Origin: a virus
Length of the DNA stretch: 64,000 nucleotides
Direction: 5' to 3' (one strand)
IMG/VR virus record: IMGVR_UViG_3300034101_003783
Coordinates: 1-64,000 of that record
In this document: piece after piece, positions 24,532-32,452 of the stretch
Position numbering within the stretch: the stretch's first letter is position 1
Layout of the letters: every line of letters starts with the position of its first letter
Translations under genes and position numbers: made by a program
The notes under the pieces: generated by a model
Told to the model about the DNA's origin: nothing
Databases searched by the model: none
Seen by the model: only the letters and a program-made list of their open reading frames with translations

Positions 24532-27500
24532 TCACACATCTTCAAAAGAAGCTCCTGTTGGTGTGATGTAGAAAGTAATATCAATAAATTCTAAAGACCT
24601 TGTTGGTTTTATATAGATTTTACCTGTTAATTGGTTTCTATCTAAATCTTCAGGATCACTTGATACCGTTACTCTAAAGTCATATAAACCTCTATCTCTT
24701 CTAATTCCATCTAAAATTGGATTGACTGCATTTAAGAAATCTTGTCTTACTTTCTCATCATTTTGATCAAACAACAATCTTACTGAAACCGCTGAAATTA
24801 GTTTTCTTGCTTGTAATAATAATCTTCTTACGTTGATTCTATCAAGAGCCGATTGTCTAACTTGTAAAGTTTTATTACCCCATATTACAGTACCAACATC
24901 AGAGAAAGTGGCAATTGGGTTAATTCTTCCAAGGTAAAGAACGTCTCTATCTTCTTGAGTTAACTTCTTACGTGCTTTAATTGAGTTTACAATACCACGA
25001 GTGTAACCTGCCGCCGCAAACCAAGGGAAAGCAATATTATCTGTAAGTGCTAAGTTTCTTGTAACTTCAGCTGTCGGTGGTAAATAAATTTGAGTATTAT
25101 TTACACTATCACGAGTTAAAACCCAAGGATAATAAGTTGCGGTGTAGTTTGAGTCTATACCTGTTTCATCAAGATTATCAACCGCTTCTTGTGGATAAAT
25201 TAATCCATCAACTCCTGTTGTTGTAGGTAATAATAGGTTATAATCAGGTGTTGTTGTAATATACAATGAATCGGCTCTTTCATTTTCTATCATATCTATA
25301 GTTGCCTCAACTAAATCACTATTATTTACATAATCAATACCTGGTGTTGTAAATACATTAATGTTAACCGCCTCAGGATTAGCGAATGTTCTTATACCTA
25401 ATAAGTAAGCATAATAGTCAGTGTTTGCGTAATCTATTGTACCATCACCAACTGTTATTTGTTTAAACGCCCCCCATCCAATTGCCGATGGGTATCTTGT
25501 GGTTGCACAAGCTCCGTTAAGATATCCTGTTCTACCTAATTGGTATCTATCTGCGTTTGTTCTTCTTTCTCTGTATATATCCCATCCATCAAAACCTCCT
25601 TGTACTAATAAAGTAAATTTACGTGAAAATAATCTATAGTAAGAATTAGTCTCAACTGTTGGTTCACTACTAAAATCCGCATTGCCAACATAAAATCTTG
25701 GAGTACCGCTTGTTGCGAATGCGTTTGCGATTGTAATTCCACTTGCGTTTTTATCCATATGGAAACCTCTTGTTCTATATAACCAAGGAGATGAATCTGT
25801 CGCAAAACATATATTAGAAGGATTTCTCTTACCTTTATATTCGAAGAAACTTGGGTCATATCCATAATCACCGCTTGTAGAAAATCCTAAGAATGTTTTT
25901 CTAATATTATCACCTGAAGATAATCCAGCATCATCAGTGCCTGAAGGGGTACCAAATGGAGGATTGAAAACTAGTTCTCCCGGATAATCATATTTTGTTT
26001 TAAGAATTGGGAATGGTGATTTAGCTCCTGAATATTCTCTAAAGTTATAACCCTCAAAACCACAAGGTAACGAATCGATAGGGGCATCTTCATTCATCTC
26101 AACCATAACATATCTTGACCTTAATTCGTATTCACCATCTAATGTTCCTATTTTTTTAGCAATAAAACTATTTTCGTTTGGATTCATTGTACAGTTTGTA
26201 AATTTCTCAAGAACTACTGGATTTGAGTCTGTATCAAAATAATCTCTAATTAATACTGTAAATGTTTCATTAGCAAATGATATATCTGAAATTGATATTT
26301 TAATTTCAGTGTTTGCACTATTACCATCTGCTATTGTATAAAACTTAAATAAGTTAAAAACTTTAGAACCTCTTACTTCTGAAACCACCCACGGACTCTC
26401 TGGAGATTGGTATTTTTCTAAATACCACGCTATTGATGTAGGGTCTTCACTTTGAGCTTCAGGTAATGATATTAATTGACATTTTAAACCTCTAATATAA
26501 CCTTTATTATAAGACCATCTTAATAAGGATTGGAATCTTTCTTCAACAAATAAAGGAACTACATTTCTAGGTTTACCAAAGTTACTTGTACCAAAAACTT
26601 TTGTTAGATATTCTGAATCTGAATTAGCAAATGAAGTAACAAACGTAAAATTATTACCCAAATAATTAGTGGCGTTAATTGCAAATTTTGCAAAAGGATT
26701 TTTAAGTACATCAACATACTGACCTGAACAATCAATATTTACATCTGTTAATCCTGTTATTTCATATCTTGGGTTAACATCATCACTATAATCGGCAACA
26801 CCTCTTGATCTTAATGTTGCGACAACCATATCATCATATTGTGTGTAAGAGTTACCGGTATAATAATAAATCATACCTATCATTGTCCCTGAATAACAAT
26901 CAAGAATAGTTGTTGTTGTAGTTGTTGTAGGTACAACAGGTGTTGGTGTAACACAAGGATTTGTTGTTGTACTTGTTGTTGTAGGTGCTGAAGTTGTTGT
27001 TGTAATAGGGTTTATTAATGTAAGTCCTGAAACTACAGACCAAAAAGAATAACCAGAATAATTACCATTACCAATATTTTCAAATAACGCATAATACCAT
27101 GTATCATTAAATGGTGATAAGTAATTAGTTAAAGTACTTGATGGTGATGGTACATCAAAAACATTAGTTGATGCGGTATAACCCGATGATAAAATATCAT
27201 AATCTTCACCATCTATTGTACCAAAATAAGCAATAGAAGTACTTTGTGATAATGGATTTAAAATTCTCTCATATGCAAATACTTGTAAATCATTTAACAA
27301 CGTTGATGTATTACCATTAAATTGTTCATATTCATTATTTATTATATTAGCAATTTCTTCAGGAAATGAACTACCGTCAAACCCAAACTCAACACTAGAT
27401 GAACTATTAGTACATCCCGTGAAATTTATTACAAATGGTAATGTTTTTGCTGATACACATATAGGTTCACAAGATCCTGAAGGAGTAACCTCACTTAAAC

Positions 27501-27873
27501 AATAAGGTTCTAATGTTGATGGGTCTAAATTTGCACTTGTTACTATAGACCAAGAAGGTCCCGCATCATAACCTGATAAACCTAAAACTCTTGTTACAAA
27601 AAGTTGATTTGATTGTTGTAAATAAGATTTAGCAATATATGCTGCTTCATATTTTGGTATTTGTGTATTAACAAATTTTTCAGGTGAAGTACCTCCAAAG
27701 TAAGATTGGAACTCATCATAATTCTTTATGAATATAGGTTCAAAAGCCGGTCCCTTTAAAGTTTCTCCAGCAATACCTAAAGTTGTAACACCAACACTTT
27801 GTGCTACAAAACTTAAATCTACTTCTGAAGTATAGACACCAGGTGAAACAAAAATTTTACTGTTAGTTGCCAT
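24532..27873 (-). CDS. 18: Tail sheath protein, gp18-like, with a large insertion
   Basis: Contractile sheath subunit. The N-terminus is diagnostic (FVSPGVYTSEVDLSFVAQSV, then TTLGIAGETLKGPAFEP and NYDEFQSYFGG). The C-terminal domain has LDRINVRRLLLQARKLISAV, FDQNDEKVRQDFLNAVNPIL and a strand-rich ending LEFIDITFYITPTG, which form the conserved inner core. At 1113 aa it is far longer than T4 gp18 (659). The extra sequence lies roughly at residues 110-480, including a Thr-rich linker (about 288-322, TTTTSAPTTTSTTT), and would project from the sheath surface. It is followed by a strong terminator and preceded by a TATTTATA box 37 nt upstream. Confidence 0.93.
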   Translation of the reverse strand: MATNSKIFVSPGVYTSEVDLSFVAQSVGVTTLGIAGETLKGPAFEPIFIKNYDEFQSYFGGTSPEKFVNTQIPKYEAAYIAKSYLQQSNQLFVTRVLGLSGYDAGPSWSIVTSANLDPSTLEPYCLSEVTPSGSCEPICVSAKTLPFVINFTGCTNSSSSVEFGFDGSSFPEEIANIINNEYEQFNGNTSTLLNDLQVFAYERILNPLSQSTSIAYFGTIDGEDYDILSSGYTASTNVFDVPSPSSTLTNYLSPFNDTWYYALFENIGNGNYSGYSFWSVVSGLTLINPITTTTSAPTTTSTTTNPCVTPTPVVPTTTTTTTILDCYSGTMIGMIYYYTGNSYTQYDDMVVATLRSRGVADYSDDVNPRYEITGLTDVNIDCSGQYVDVLKNPFAKFAINATNYLGNNFTFVTSFANSDSEYLTKVFGTSNFGKPRNVVPLFVEERFQSLLRWSYNKGYIRGLKCQLISLPEAQSEDPTSIAWYLEKYQSPESPWVVSEVRGSKVFNLFKFYTIADGNSANTEIKISISDISFANETFTVLIRDYFDTDSNPVVLEKFTNCTMNPNENSFIAKKIGTLDGEYELRSRYVMVEMNEDAPIDSLPCGFEGYNFREYSGAKSPFPILKTKYDYPGELVFNPPFGTPSGTDDAGLSSGDNIRKTFLGFSTSGDYGYDPSFFEYKGKRNPSNICFATDSSPWLYRTRGFHMDKNASGITIANAFATSGTPRFYVGNADFSSEPTVETNSYYRLFSRKFTLLVQGGFDGWDIYRERRTNADRYQLGRTGYLNGACATTRYPSAIGWGAFKQITVGDGTIDYANTDYYAYLLGIRTFANPEAVNINVFTTPGIDYVNNSDLVEATIDMIENERADSLYITTTPDYNLLLPTTTGVDGLIYPQEAVDNLDETGIDSNYTATYYPWVLTRDSVNNTQIYLPPTAEVTRNLALTDNIAFPWFAAAGYTRGIVNSIKARKKLTQEDRDVLYLGRINPIATFSDVGTVIWGNKTLQVRQSALDRINVRRLLLQARKLISAVSVRLLFDQNDEKVRQDFLNAVNPILDGIRRDRGLYDFRVTVSSDPEDLDRNQLTGKIYIKPTRSLEFIDITFYITPTGASFEDV
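26905..27010. repeat. GTT/GTA microsatellite coding for the Thr-rich sheath linker
   Basis: The plus strand shows repeated GTTGTTGTA-type triplets, read on the minus strand as runs of ACA/ACT threonine codons. It lies within the sheath insertion. Confidence 0.75.
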
Positions 27874-27910
27874 ATTTTTTTAATGTTAGTTTATTATAAT
27901 TTATTTTTTA

Positions 27911-27918
27911 TATAAATA
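27911..27918 (-). promoter_or_regulatory. TATTTATA box upstream of the sheath gene
   Basis: Minus strand AGTATTTATATAAAAAAT, 37 nt before the ATG. Confidence 0.5.
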
Positions 27919-27954
27919 CTGGTGTTTTAAGCAAAAACTTTACTTATATAAAAG

Positions 27955-27962
27955 TATTTATA
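27955..27962 (+). promoter_or_regulatory. TATTTATA box upstream of the ribbon-helix-helix gene
   Basis: Plus strand AGTATTTATATC, 35 nt before the ATG at 27998. Together with the minus-strand box at 27911 it makes a divergent pair with similar leader lengths. A TATGAT at 27969-27974 could instead act as a -10 box. Confidence 0.4.
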
Positions 27963-27997
27963 TCTTGGTATGATTTTATTCTGCCTTTTTTCTACCT

Positions 27998-28162
27998 ATG
28001 AATAAAGAACCAAAAAAAATAAAAAACTTAAAGATTGATACTGAAGTTCATGAGATATTAAAAAAATATTGCGATAAAAGAGGTATCAAAATGTATAAAT
28101 TTTTAGAGAATCTAATAATTGAGAGATGTAAAGAAAAAAAGGATTTATACGGAGAAATTTAA
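27998..28162 (+). CDS. Small ribbon-helix-helix-type DNA-binding protein (54 aa)
   Basis: An ATG at 27998 opens a 54-codon frame, MNKEPKKIKNLKIDTEVHEI and onward to KKDLYGEI. The pattern is that of an Arc/MetJ-type ribbon-helix-helix: a basic N-terminal arm, a beta strand (KNLKIDTEV), helix A (HEILKKYCDKRG), a Gly turn, then helix B (MYKFLENLIIERC). Such proteins dimerise and bind operators through the paired strands. It lies alone on the plus strand within the leftward tail operon, divergent from the sheath gene. Its TAA shares the bases TTAA with the stop of the converging neck gene. Transcription factor function is inferred from fold pattern only. Confidence 0.75.
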   Translation: MNKEPKKIKNLKIDTEVHEILKKYCDKRGIKMYKFLENLIIERCKEKKDLYGEI

Positions 28163-29190
28163 ATTAATTTTTGTTGTAAAACTATCTTAGATTCTTTATT
28201 AAAATCATCTTTAACAATTTCAATTTTGATTATGTCACCAGTGTTTATTTGTATATCTATAATGTCATTACCATAAAAATCATCATTTATATAAATACTA
28301 TAAGAATCAATATTTTCAACGGTACTTATTTTCATATCTGAAGTAAAAAATATTTTATCGGTAAAACTATTATTACCTATTTTATAGTTAAAGGTTAAAT
28401 CTAACGGTAATTCATTATTTTTTTTAGGTTTTTTCTTTTTAATTTGACTATCTGTTTCATAAACTTGCATAGTTCTTACTATAGCTGGTTGTACAACAAA
28501 ATCATCCTCATCTAATAAAAATCCCTGTAATGTCATCGGATATTTTTGTATATAGTATTTTCTTTTTTCTAAATCCAAAACAGATTCATCGGCAACGTCT
28601 CCCATTATTATTGGAATATAATGTCCTTTAATTTTTTGATATGCTTGTCTTGAAGCAAAAGTCTCCATTATTACTTTATTAAATTCATTAATTTCTCTCA
28701 TTCTGTTACAAATTATTATTACCGTATAGTTTATTTGTACAGGAATTGGTTGAGGGATTTTATATATATCCATACCGTGTCTTTGACCATCCCATGTTGG
28801 AACTTGTGCGTAATGGTATAATTTTCTATTTGGTATATTATATTTAATTTGTGGGTCACCAAATTTTACTTCAGGTTGTCTTACTACTGTAACAAATGGG
28901 GGTTCGGCATTTTTGTCTATGTTTTGAAAATTCCATGTTTCGGTAAATTGAGACCAATTTTGCGTTGTTACTAAAATATCAACAATAGATATTTTTTTAC
29001 CCTCAATTGATATTGAGAAATTATCTTTTACAAAATCTAAAAATCCTTTATCTAGATCGGCATGTAATAATCCTTTAGGTAAAAATGTACCTTTATCGGC
29101 AATCATGTCGGCCAATTGGTGTCTTCTTTCTAATGGATTTACACCCACTTCTAAAGGTATATATTTTTTTATTTTTTTAGGTAATCCCAT
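28159..29190 (-). CDS. Neck/tail completion protein, probably gp15-like
   Basis: A 343-aa protein in the position of T4 gp15, the tail sheath stabiliser that caps the tail. The central region has an alternating beta/helix pattern seen in tail terminator proteins (PVQINYTVIIICNRMREINE, then ASRQAYQKIKGHYIPIIMGD and YPMTLQGFLLDEDDF). The C-terminal 70 residues look like a separate small beta domain after a Lys-rich linker (KKKKPKKNN). It follows the gp14-like gene after 11 nt and precedes the sheath operon. The gp15 assignment rests on order and pattern. A different neck protein cannot be excluded. Confidence 0.65.
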   Translation of the reverse strand: MGLPKKIKKYIPLEVGVNPLERRHQLADMIADKGTFLPKGLLHADLDKGFLDFVKDNFSISIEGKKISIVDILVTTQNWSQFTETWNFQNIDKNAEPPFVTVVRQPEVKFGDPQIKYNIPNRKLYHYAQVPTWDGQRHGMDIYKIPQPIPVQINYTVIIICNRMREINEFNKVIMETFASRQAYQKIKGHYIPIIMGDVADESVLDLEKRKYYIQKYPMTLQGFLLDEDDFVVQPAIVRTMQVYETDSQIKKKKPKKNNELPLDLTFNYKIGNNSFTDKIFFTSDMKISTVENIDSYSIYINDDFYGNDIIDIQINTGDIIKIEIVKDDFNKESKIVLQQKLI

Positions 29191-29201
29191 AATATATTAT
29201 T

Positions 29202-29714
29202 TTATAATCCTCTAAATTCATTAGAAGTGACCGGCGCGGCAATTATTGTTCTATAAAAAGGTCTAAATCCTTTATATGTGTGTTTTATATCTGATATAAC
29301 ACGACCATCATTCACAACTGTATAATATCTAACAAAATTTTCTGTATCGTAATACCCAATATAATCCCCAAAACTAATATCAATATTTAATTCCTCCAAA
29401 GTTTTTAAATAAACAGAGATTGTAATATTACCCGCTTCAATTTGATCTATTCTTGTAGATCCCATGAACTTATTTTCAGGTGCGGCAATAGCAACATAGG
29501 CGTTAAATTCTACAGGAGGTAAAAAATTTATACTATCTGAAGTAGTCTCACCATAAACATCATCTGTTTTTGTTTTAGCTCTATCCACCCTATAAAGAAC
29601 ACAAGTATAATTCATGTCACCATATAACCACTCTTGACCCATAGAAATTTCAAGAGAAAAGTCCTTATCCCCAAAAAATTTTCCTAATCTTGTAATAGGT
29701 ACTTTATTACTCAT
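29202..29714 (-). CDS. 14: Neck protein, gp14-like head-closure protein
   Basis: A 170-aa beta-rich protein at the head of the leftward tail operon. Segments such as GQEWLYGDMNYTCVLYRVDR, IDISFGDYIGYYDTENFVRY and the ending FYRTIIAAPV fit T4-type neck proteins, which with gp13 join the tail to the capsid. A TATTTATC box is 14 nt upstream of the ATG. The divergent neighbour is the SNF2 helicase. T4 gp14 is longer (256 aa). The assignment combines pattern and synteny with the gp13-like gene at 34616. Confidence 0.68.
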   Translation of the reverse strand: MSNKVPITRLGKFFGDKDFSLEISMGQEWLYGDMNYTCVLYRVDRAKTKTDDVYGETTSDSINFLPPVEFNAYVAIAAPENKFMGSTRIDQIEAGNITISVYLKTLEELNIDISFGDYIGYYDTENFVRYYTVVNDGRVISDIKHTYKGFRPFYRTIIAAPVTSNEFRGL

Positions 29715-29726
29715 TTAAATGTTTTA

Positions 29727-29755
29727 TTGATAAATATCTTTTTTTTTCTTATTTT
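29727..29755 (+). promoter_or_regulatory. Sigma-70-like promoter for the SNF2 helicase
   Basis: TTGATA (29727-29732), a 17-nt spacer and TATTTT (29750-29755), about 14 nt before the TTG start. The -10 is imperfect. Confidence 0.4.
29729..29736 (-). promoter_or_regulatory. TATTTATC box, 14 nt before the gp14-like gene
   Basis: Minus strand AGATATTTATCAATAAAA. It overlaps the -35 element of the divergent helicase promoter, so the two may compete. Confidence 0.5.
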
Positions 29756-29769
29756 TATAAAAAAAGGTT

Positions 29770-31533
29770 TTGTCTACTAATAAACAATTAATAGAACATC
29801 AAGCATTAGAACTTTTGGGCACATATAGTGGAGCCAATAATCATATATTATATATTAAATCTAAAAAAGAATCTAACAAAAAATTCTACCCAACAAGAAC
29901 ACAGTCAGAATATATAATTAATTATTACAATACACAACCAAAAGTTGCAAGAAGATGGGTTGATTTAGATACTTATTTTGCTAAAAAATTTTCTGAAGAA
30001 AGATATCTTTTAAAAGTTCCTGAAAAAATCTATGTTGAAAAATTATTAGTTGAGAAAGAAAAGTCTTACCATATTTGGGGTAAATTTTTTGATAATGATC
30101 CTTTGTCTGAATTTTGGGTACCAAAATCTGCATTAATTAAATCACACACAATAGAAGAAGTAAAAATAGATTATTCTAAATACGGGCACAGACCCCCGCT
30201 TTCACACCAAAAGGAAGCAATAGAAAAATTGGTTGGGTCAAGAAGGTTTATTTTGGCCGATGACATGGGTCTTGGTAAAACTACCTCAACAATAATTGCG
30301 GCTTTAGAGACAGGTGCAAAAAAAATATTAATTATATGTCCAGCTTCTCTTAAAATAAATTGGGAGAGAGAAATTGCAAATTATTCAGATAGAAGTTGTT
30401 TCATTGCGGAAGGGAAAAAGTATTCTACAGAATCGGATTTTGTTATAGTTAATTATGACATATTAAAGAATTTTCATGACCCTAAAGATTTAGAAAAATC
30501 ACTTCTTAATAAATCTAATTTTGAGTTGGTTATATTGGATGAAGCTCATATGGTTTCTAATGCTCAAGCCCAAAGAACAAAAATTATTAACAGTTTTGTT
30601 AAAAAAATTAAAAGAGTATGGTTATTAACCGGTACTCCGATGACATCAAGACCTATAAATTATTATAACCTTTTAAATATAATTGAAAGTCCTGTTGCTC
30701 AAAATTGGATGGCCTACGCTATAAGGTACTGTCAAGGATATCAATTTAATGCCGGTAAACGTAAGGTATGGAATGTCACGGGAGCATCTAACTTAGAAGA
30801 ATTAAAGGATAGAACATCTAAACAAATTTTAAGAAGATTAAAAGAAGAAGTTTTAGATTTACCTGATAAAATCATTACTCCGGTATATTTAAGACTAAAG
30901 TCAAAAGAATATGAAGAATTAATGGGAGAATATTATGATTGGTTTGATAAAAACCCAAACGAGTCTTCTTCACTTACAGTACAGTTCTCAAAACTAATGA
31001 AAGTTAGAAAAGTAATTGCAAATGAAAAATCAAAACAAACAATAGAATTTGCTGAAAATATTTTAGAACAAGGTAAAAAAGTTATTATATTTACAAACTT
31101 TACAGATACGTTACAAACAATATATCAACACTTTGGTAAACAAGCGGTTTATTTAGATGGAAGTTGTAATAAAGTACAAAGACAATATGCTGTAGACCAA
31201 TTTCAAGAAAACGATAAAATAAAAGTTTTTGTCGGTAATTTAAAAGCGGCAGGAGTTGGTTTAACTTTAACATCAGCGGAGGCTGTAATAATGAACGATC
31301 TATCATTTGTACCCGCAGAACATTCACAAGCGGAAGATAGAGCTTATAGATATGGTCAAAAAAATAACGTATTAGTATATTACCCATTATTTGATAATAC
31401 AATTGAAGGTGCTATCTATGATATACTAAACCACAAGAAAAAAATAATAGGAACAGTAATGGGAGATGAAATTTCTGAAAATGTTGGTGATGTTGTTGAA
31501 GAGATTTTAAACCTTATTAATAAAAGAAGATAA
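29770..31533 (+). CDS. SNF2-family helicase/translocase (HARP/SMARCAL1-type arrangement)
   Basis: ATP-driven DNA translocase. The start is a TTG at 29770, just after an AAAGG sequence; no upstream or early in-frame ATG exists. The N-terminal 140 residues are a separate domain ending in KYGHRPPLSHQKEAIEKL, the Q-motif region. Motif I is ADDMGLGKTT (163-172), motif II is DEAH (257-260), motif III is LLTGTPM, and motif VI is QAEDRAYRYGQKN, the SNF2 hallmark. At 587 aa it is close to T4 UvsW (503), which acts at stalled forks, but the motif set is SNF2 rather than UvsW type. A role in fork remodelling or transcription-replication switching is inferred. It is divergent from the tail operon. Confidence 0.87.
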   Translation: MSTNKQLIEHQALELLGTYSGANNHILYIKSKKESNKKFYPTRTQSEYIINYYNTQPKVARRWVDLDTYFAKKFSEERYLLKVPEKIYVEKLLVEKEKSYHIWGKFFDNDPLSEFWVPKSALIKSHTIEEVKIDYSKYGHRPPLSHQKEAIEKLVGSRRFILADDMGLGKTTSTIIAALETGAKKILIICPASLKINWEREIANYSDRSCFIAEGKKYSTESDFVIVNYDILKNFHDPKDLEKSLLNKSNFELVILDEAHMVSNAQAQRTKIINSFVKKIKRVWLLTGTPMTSRPINYYNLLNIIESPVAQNWMAYAIRYCQGYQFNAGKRKVWNVTGASNLEELKDRTSKQILRRLKEEVLDLPDKIITPVYLRLKSKEYEELMGEYYDWFDKNPNESSSLTVQFSKLMKVRKVIANEKSKQTIEFAENILEQGKKVIIFTNFTDTLQTIYQHFGKQAVYLDGSCNKVQRQYAVDQFQENDKIKVFVGNLKAAGVGLTLTSAEAVIMNDLSFVPAEHSQAEDRAYRYGQKNNVLVYYPLFDNTIEGAIYDILNHKKKIIGTVMGDEISENVGDVVEEILNLINKRR

Positions 31534-31552
31534 TTTTTTTTAAAATATAATA

Positions 31553-31560
31553 TATTTATT
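31553..31560 (+). promoter_or_regulatory. TATTTATT box, 12 nt before the 105-aa gene
   Basis: Plus strand ATATATTTATTAATAAAAAA followed by the ATG. Confidence 0.5.
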
Positions 31561-31572
31561 AATAAAAAAATT

Positions 31573-31890
31573 ATGAATAGATATAATCAAAAAAAAATAG
31601 AAAGTCTTGTTAGAAGAATAGTAAGAGAAGAAGAAGAATCTTTTGATCTTAAAAAAACTGTTATGGATACCGCTCAATTTGAGGAAGAAGATATACCAGC
31701 CGAGTGTACTGATGATCCAAGTAAACCGAGGATTGAAAATATCCAAGCTTGTATTAACAAAATAACTGAAAAATCAACCGCACTTAATAATGCAATTAAA
31801 GCATTATCTGATTCACTTAATAAAGCAAAAACTGAGGCAAGTTCAGTACAGACAGAGTCAAGAAGATATAGAAGTAGATATAGATACTAA
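31573..31890 (+). CDS. Small hypothetical protein with basic N-terminal helix (105 aa)
   Basis: Not recognised. It starts MNRYNQKKIESLVRRIVREE, an amphipathic basic helix also seen at the front of other proteins here. A short acidic segment with a lone cysteine (DIPAECTDDPSK) follows, then a helical coiled-coil-like region about 55-95. The ending is Arg/Tyr-rich (SRRYRSRYRY), suggestive of nucleic acid or capsid-interior contact. It is monocistronic: a TATTTATT box in front and a strong terminator 18 nt after the stop imply strong, separate late expression. This expression pattern fits a packaged or scaffold-type protein, though no function is shown. Confidence 0.72.
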   Translation: MNRYNQKKIESLVRRIVREEEESFDLKKTVMDTAQFEEEDIPAECTDDPSKPRIENIQACINKITEKSTALNNAIKALSDSLNKAKTEASSVQTESRRYRSRYRY

Positions 31891-31908
31891 AAAAATATAT
31901 AAATTATT

Positions 31909-31936
31909 AACCCCACTTTATAGGTGGGGTTTTTTA
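31909..31936 (+). terminator. Strong intrinsic terminator after the 105-aa gene
   Basis: AACCCCAC (31909-31916) pairs with GTGGGGTT (31924-31931) around a 7-nt loop, followed by TTTTTATTT. Confidence 0.9.
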
Positions 31937-31970
31937 TTTATTTTAATTTTATCTAAATTATCTTGTTAAA

Positions 31971-31980
31971 AGATGAGGTT
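31971..31980 (+). repeat. Left arm of an inverted repeat flanking the 123-aa gene
   Basis: AGATGAGGTT here is the exact reverse complement of AACCTCATCT at 32387-32396, after the gene. The 16-base context TTAAAAGATGAGGTTT recurs with one change as TTAAAAGATGGGGTTT at 32411-32426 inside the terminator. Confidence 0.6.
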
Positions 31981-32006
31981 TAATAAAAATTAAAAAAAAT
32001 AAAGTT

Positions 32007-32378
32007 ATGGAAACAGTTATATTAATATCAGTTTTATCTACTTTGGGTGTGGTTGCGGTTGTAACATCAGTTGTGGTCATGTTTTCAAAGATAAAAGATA
32101 AGGTTGGTAAAAATACTTTTTTTACTGAAGTTAAATCATTTCATGATTATATTGATCATATTGAAAGGGAAAGAAAGCACTCACTTGGTGAGATAAACAA
32201 TCGTATTAATGATCTACATAAAGATTTATCAATTAAATTAAACAACTATAGTGACGAAGTTGATAGACGATTTACAGATTTAGAAAGACTAACTAAATTT
32301 GACATTTCAAATCTATCAAGTCATATAGATTCGCGTTGTGATAAATTAGACGCAAAAATTAAAGAACACAAAAAATAA
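32007..32378 (+). CDS. Membrane-anchored coiled-coil protein (123 aa)
   Basis: Residues 1-27 form one hydrophobic segment (METVILISVLSTLGVVAVVT and on) that should act as an N-terminal membrane anchor. There is no cysteine lipobox. The remaining about 95 residues are charged and helical with heptad character (IERERKHSLGEINNRINDLH; RRFTDLERL). The topology resembles small phage envelope proteins such as spanin components or inner-membrane accessory proteins, but no specific family was recognised. The gene stands alone between two intrinsic terminators and is flanked by an inverted repeat that could pair the message ends. Confidence 0.7.
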   Translation: METVILISVLSTLGVVAVVTSVVVMFSKIKDKVGKNTFFTEVKSFHDYIDHIERERKHSLGEINNRINDLHKDLSIKLNNYSDEVDRRFTDLERLTKFDISNLSSHIDSRCDKLDAKIKEHKK

Positions 32379-32400
32379 AAAAATATAACCTCATCTAAAT

Positions 32401-32429
32401 AAACCCCATTTTAAAAGATGGGGTTTTTT
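32401..32429 (+). terminator. Strong intrinsic terminator after the 123-aa gene
   Basis: AAACCCCAT (32401-32409) pairs with ATGGGGTTT (32418-32426) and T residues follow. The right arm can alternatively pair with AACCTCATCT at 32387-32396 (ten pairs, one G-U), which would break the terminator. Confidence 0.88.
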
Positions 32430-32440
32430 AATTAATTTGA

Positions 32441-32448
32441 TATTTATC
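32441..32448 (+). promoter_or_regulatory. TATTTATC box directly before the fusion gene
   Basis: Plus strand GATATTTATCTTTAATG. The gap to the ATG is only 4 nt. Confidence 0.4.
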
Positions 32449-32452
32449 TTTA

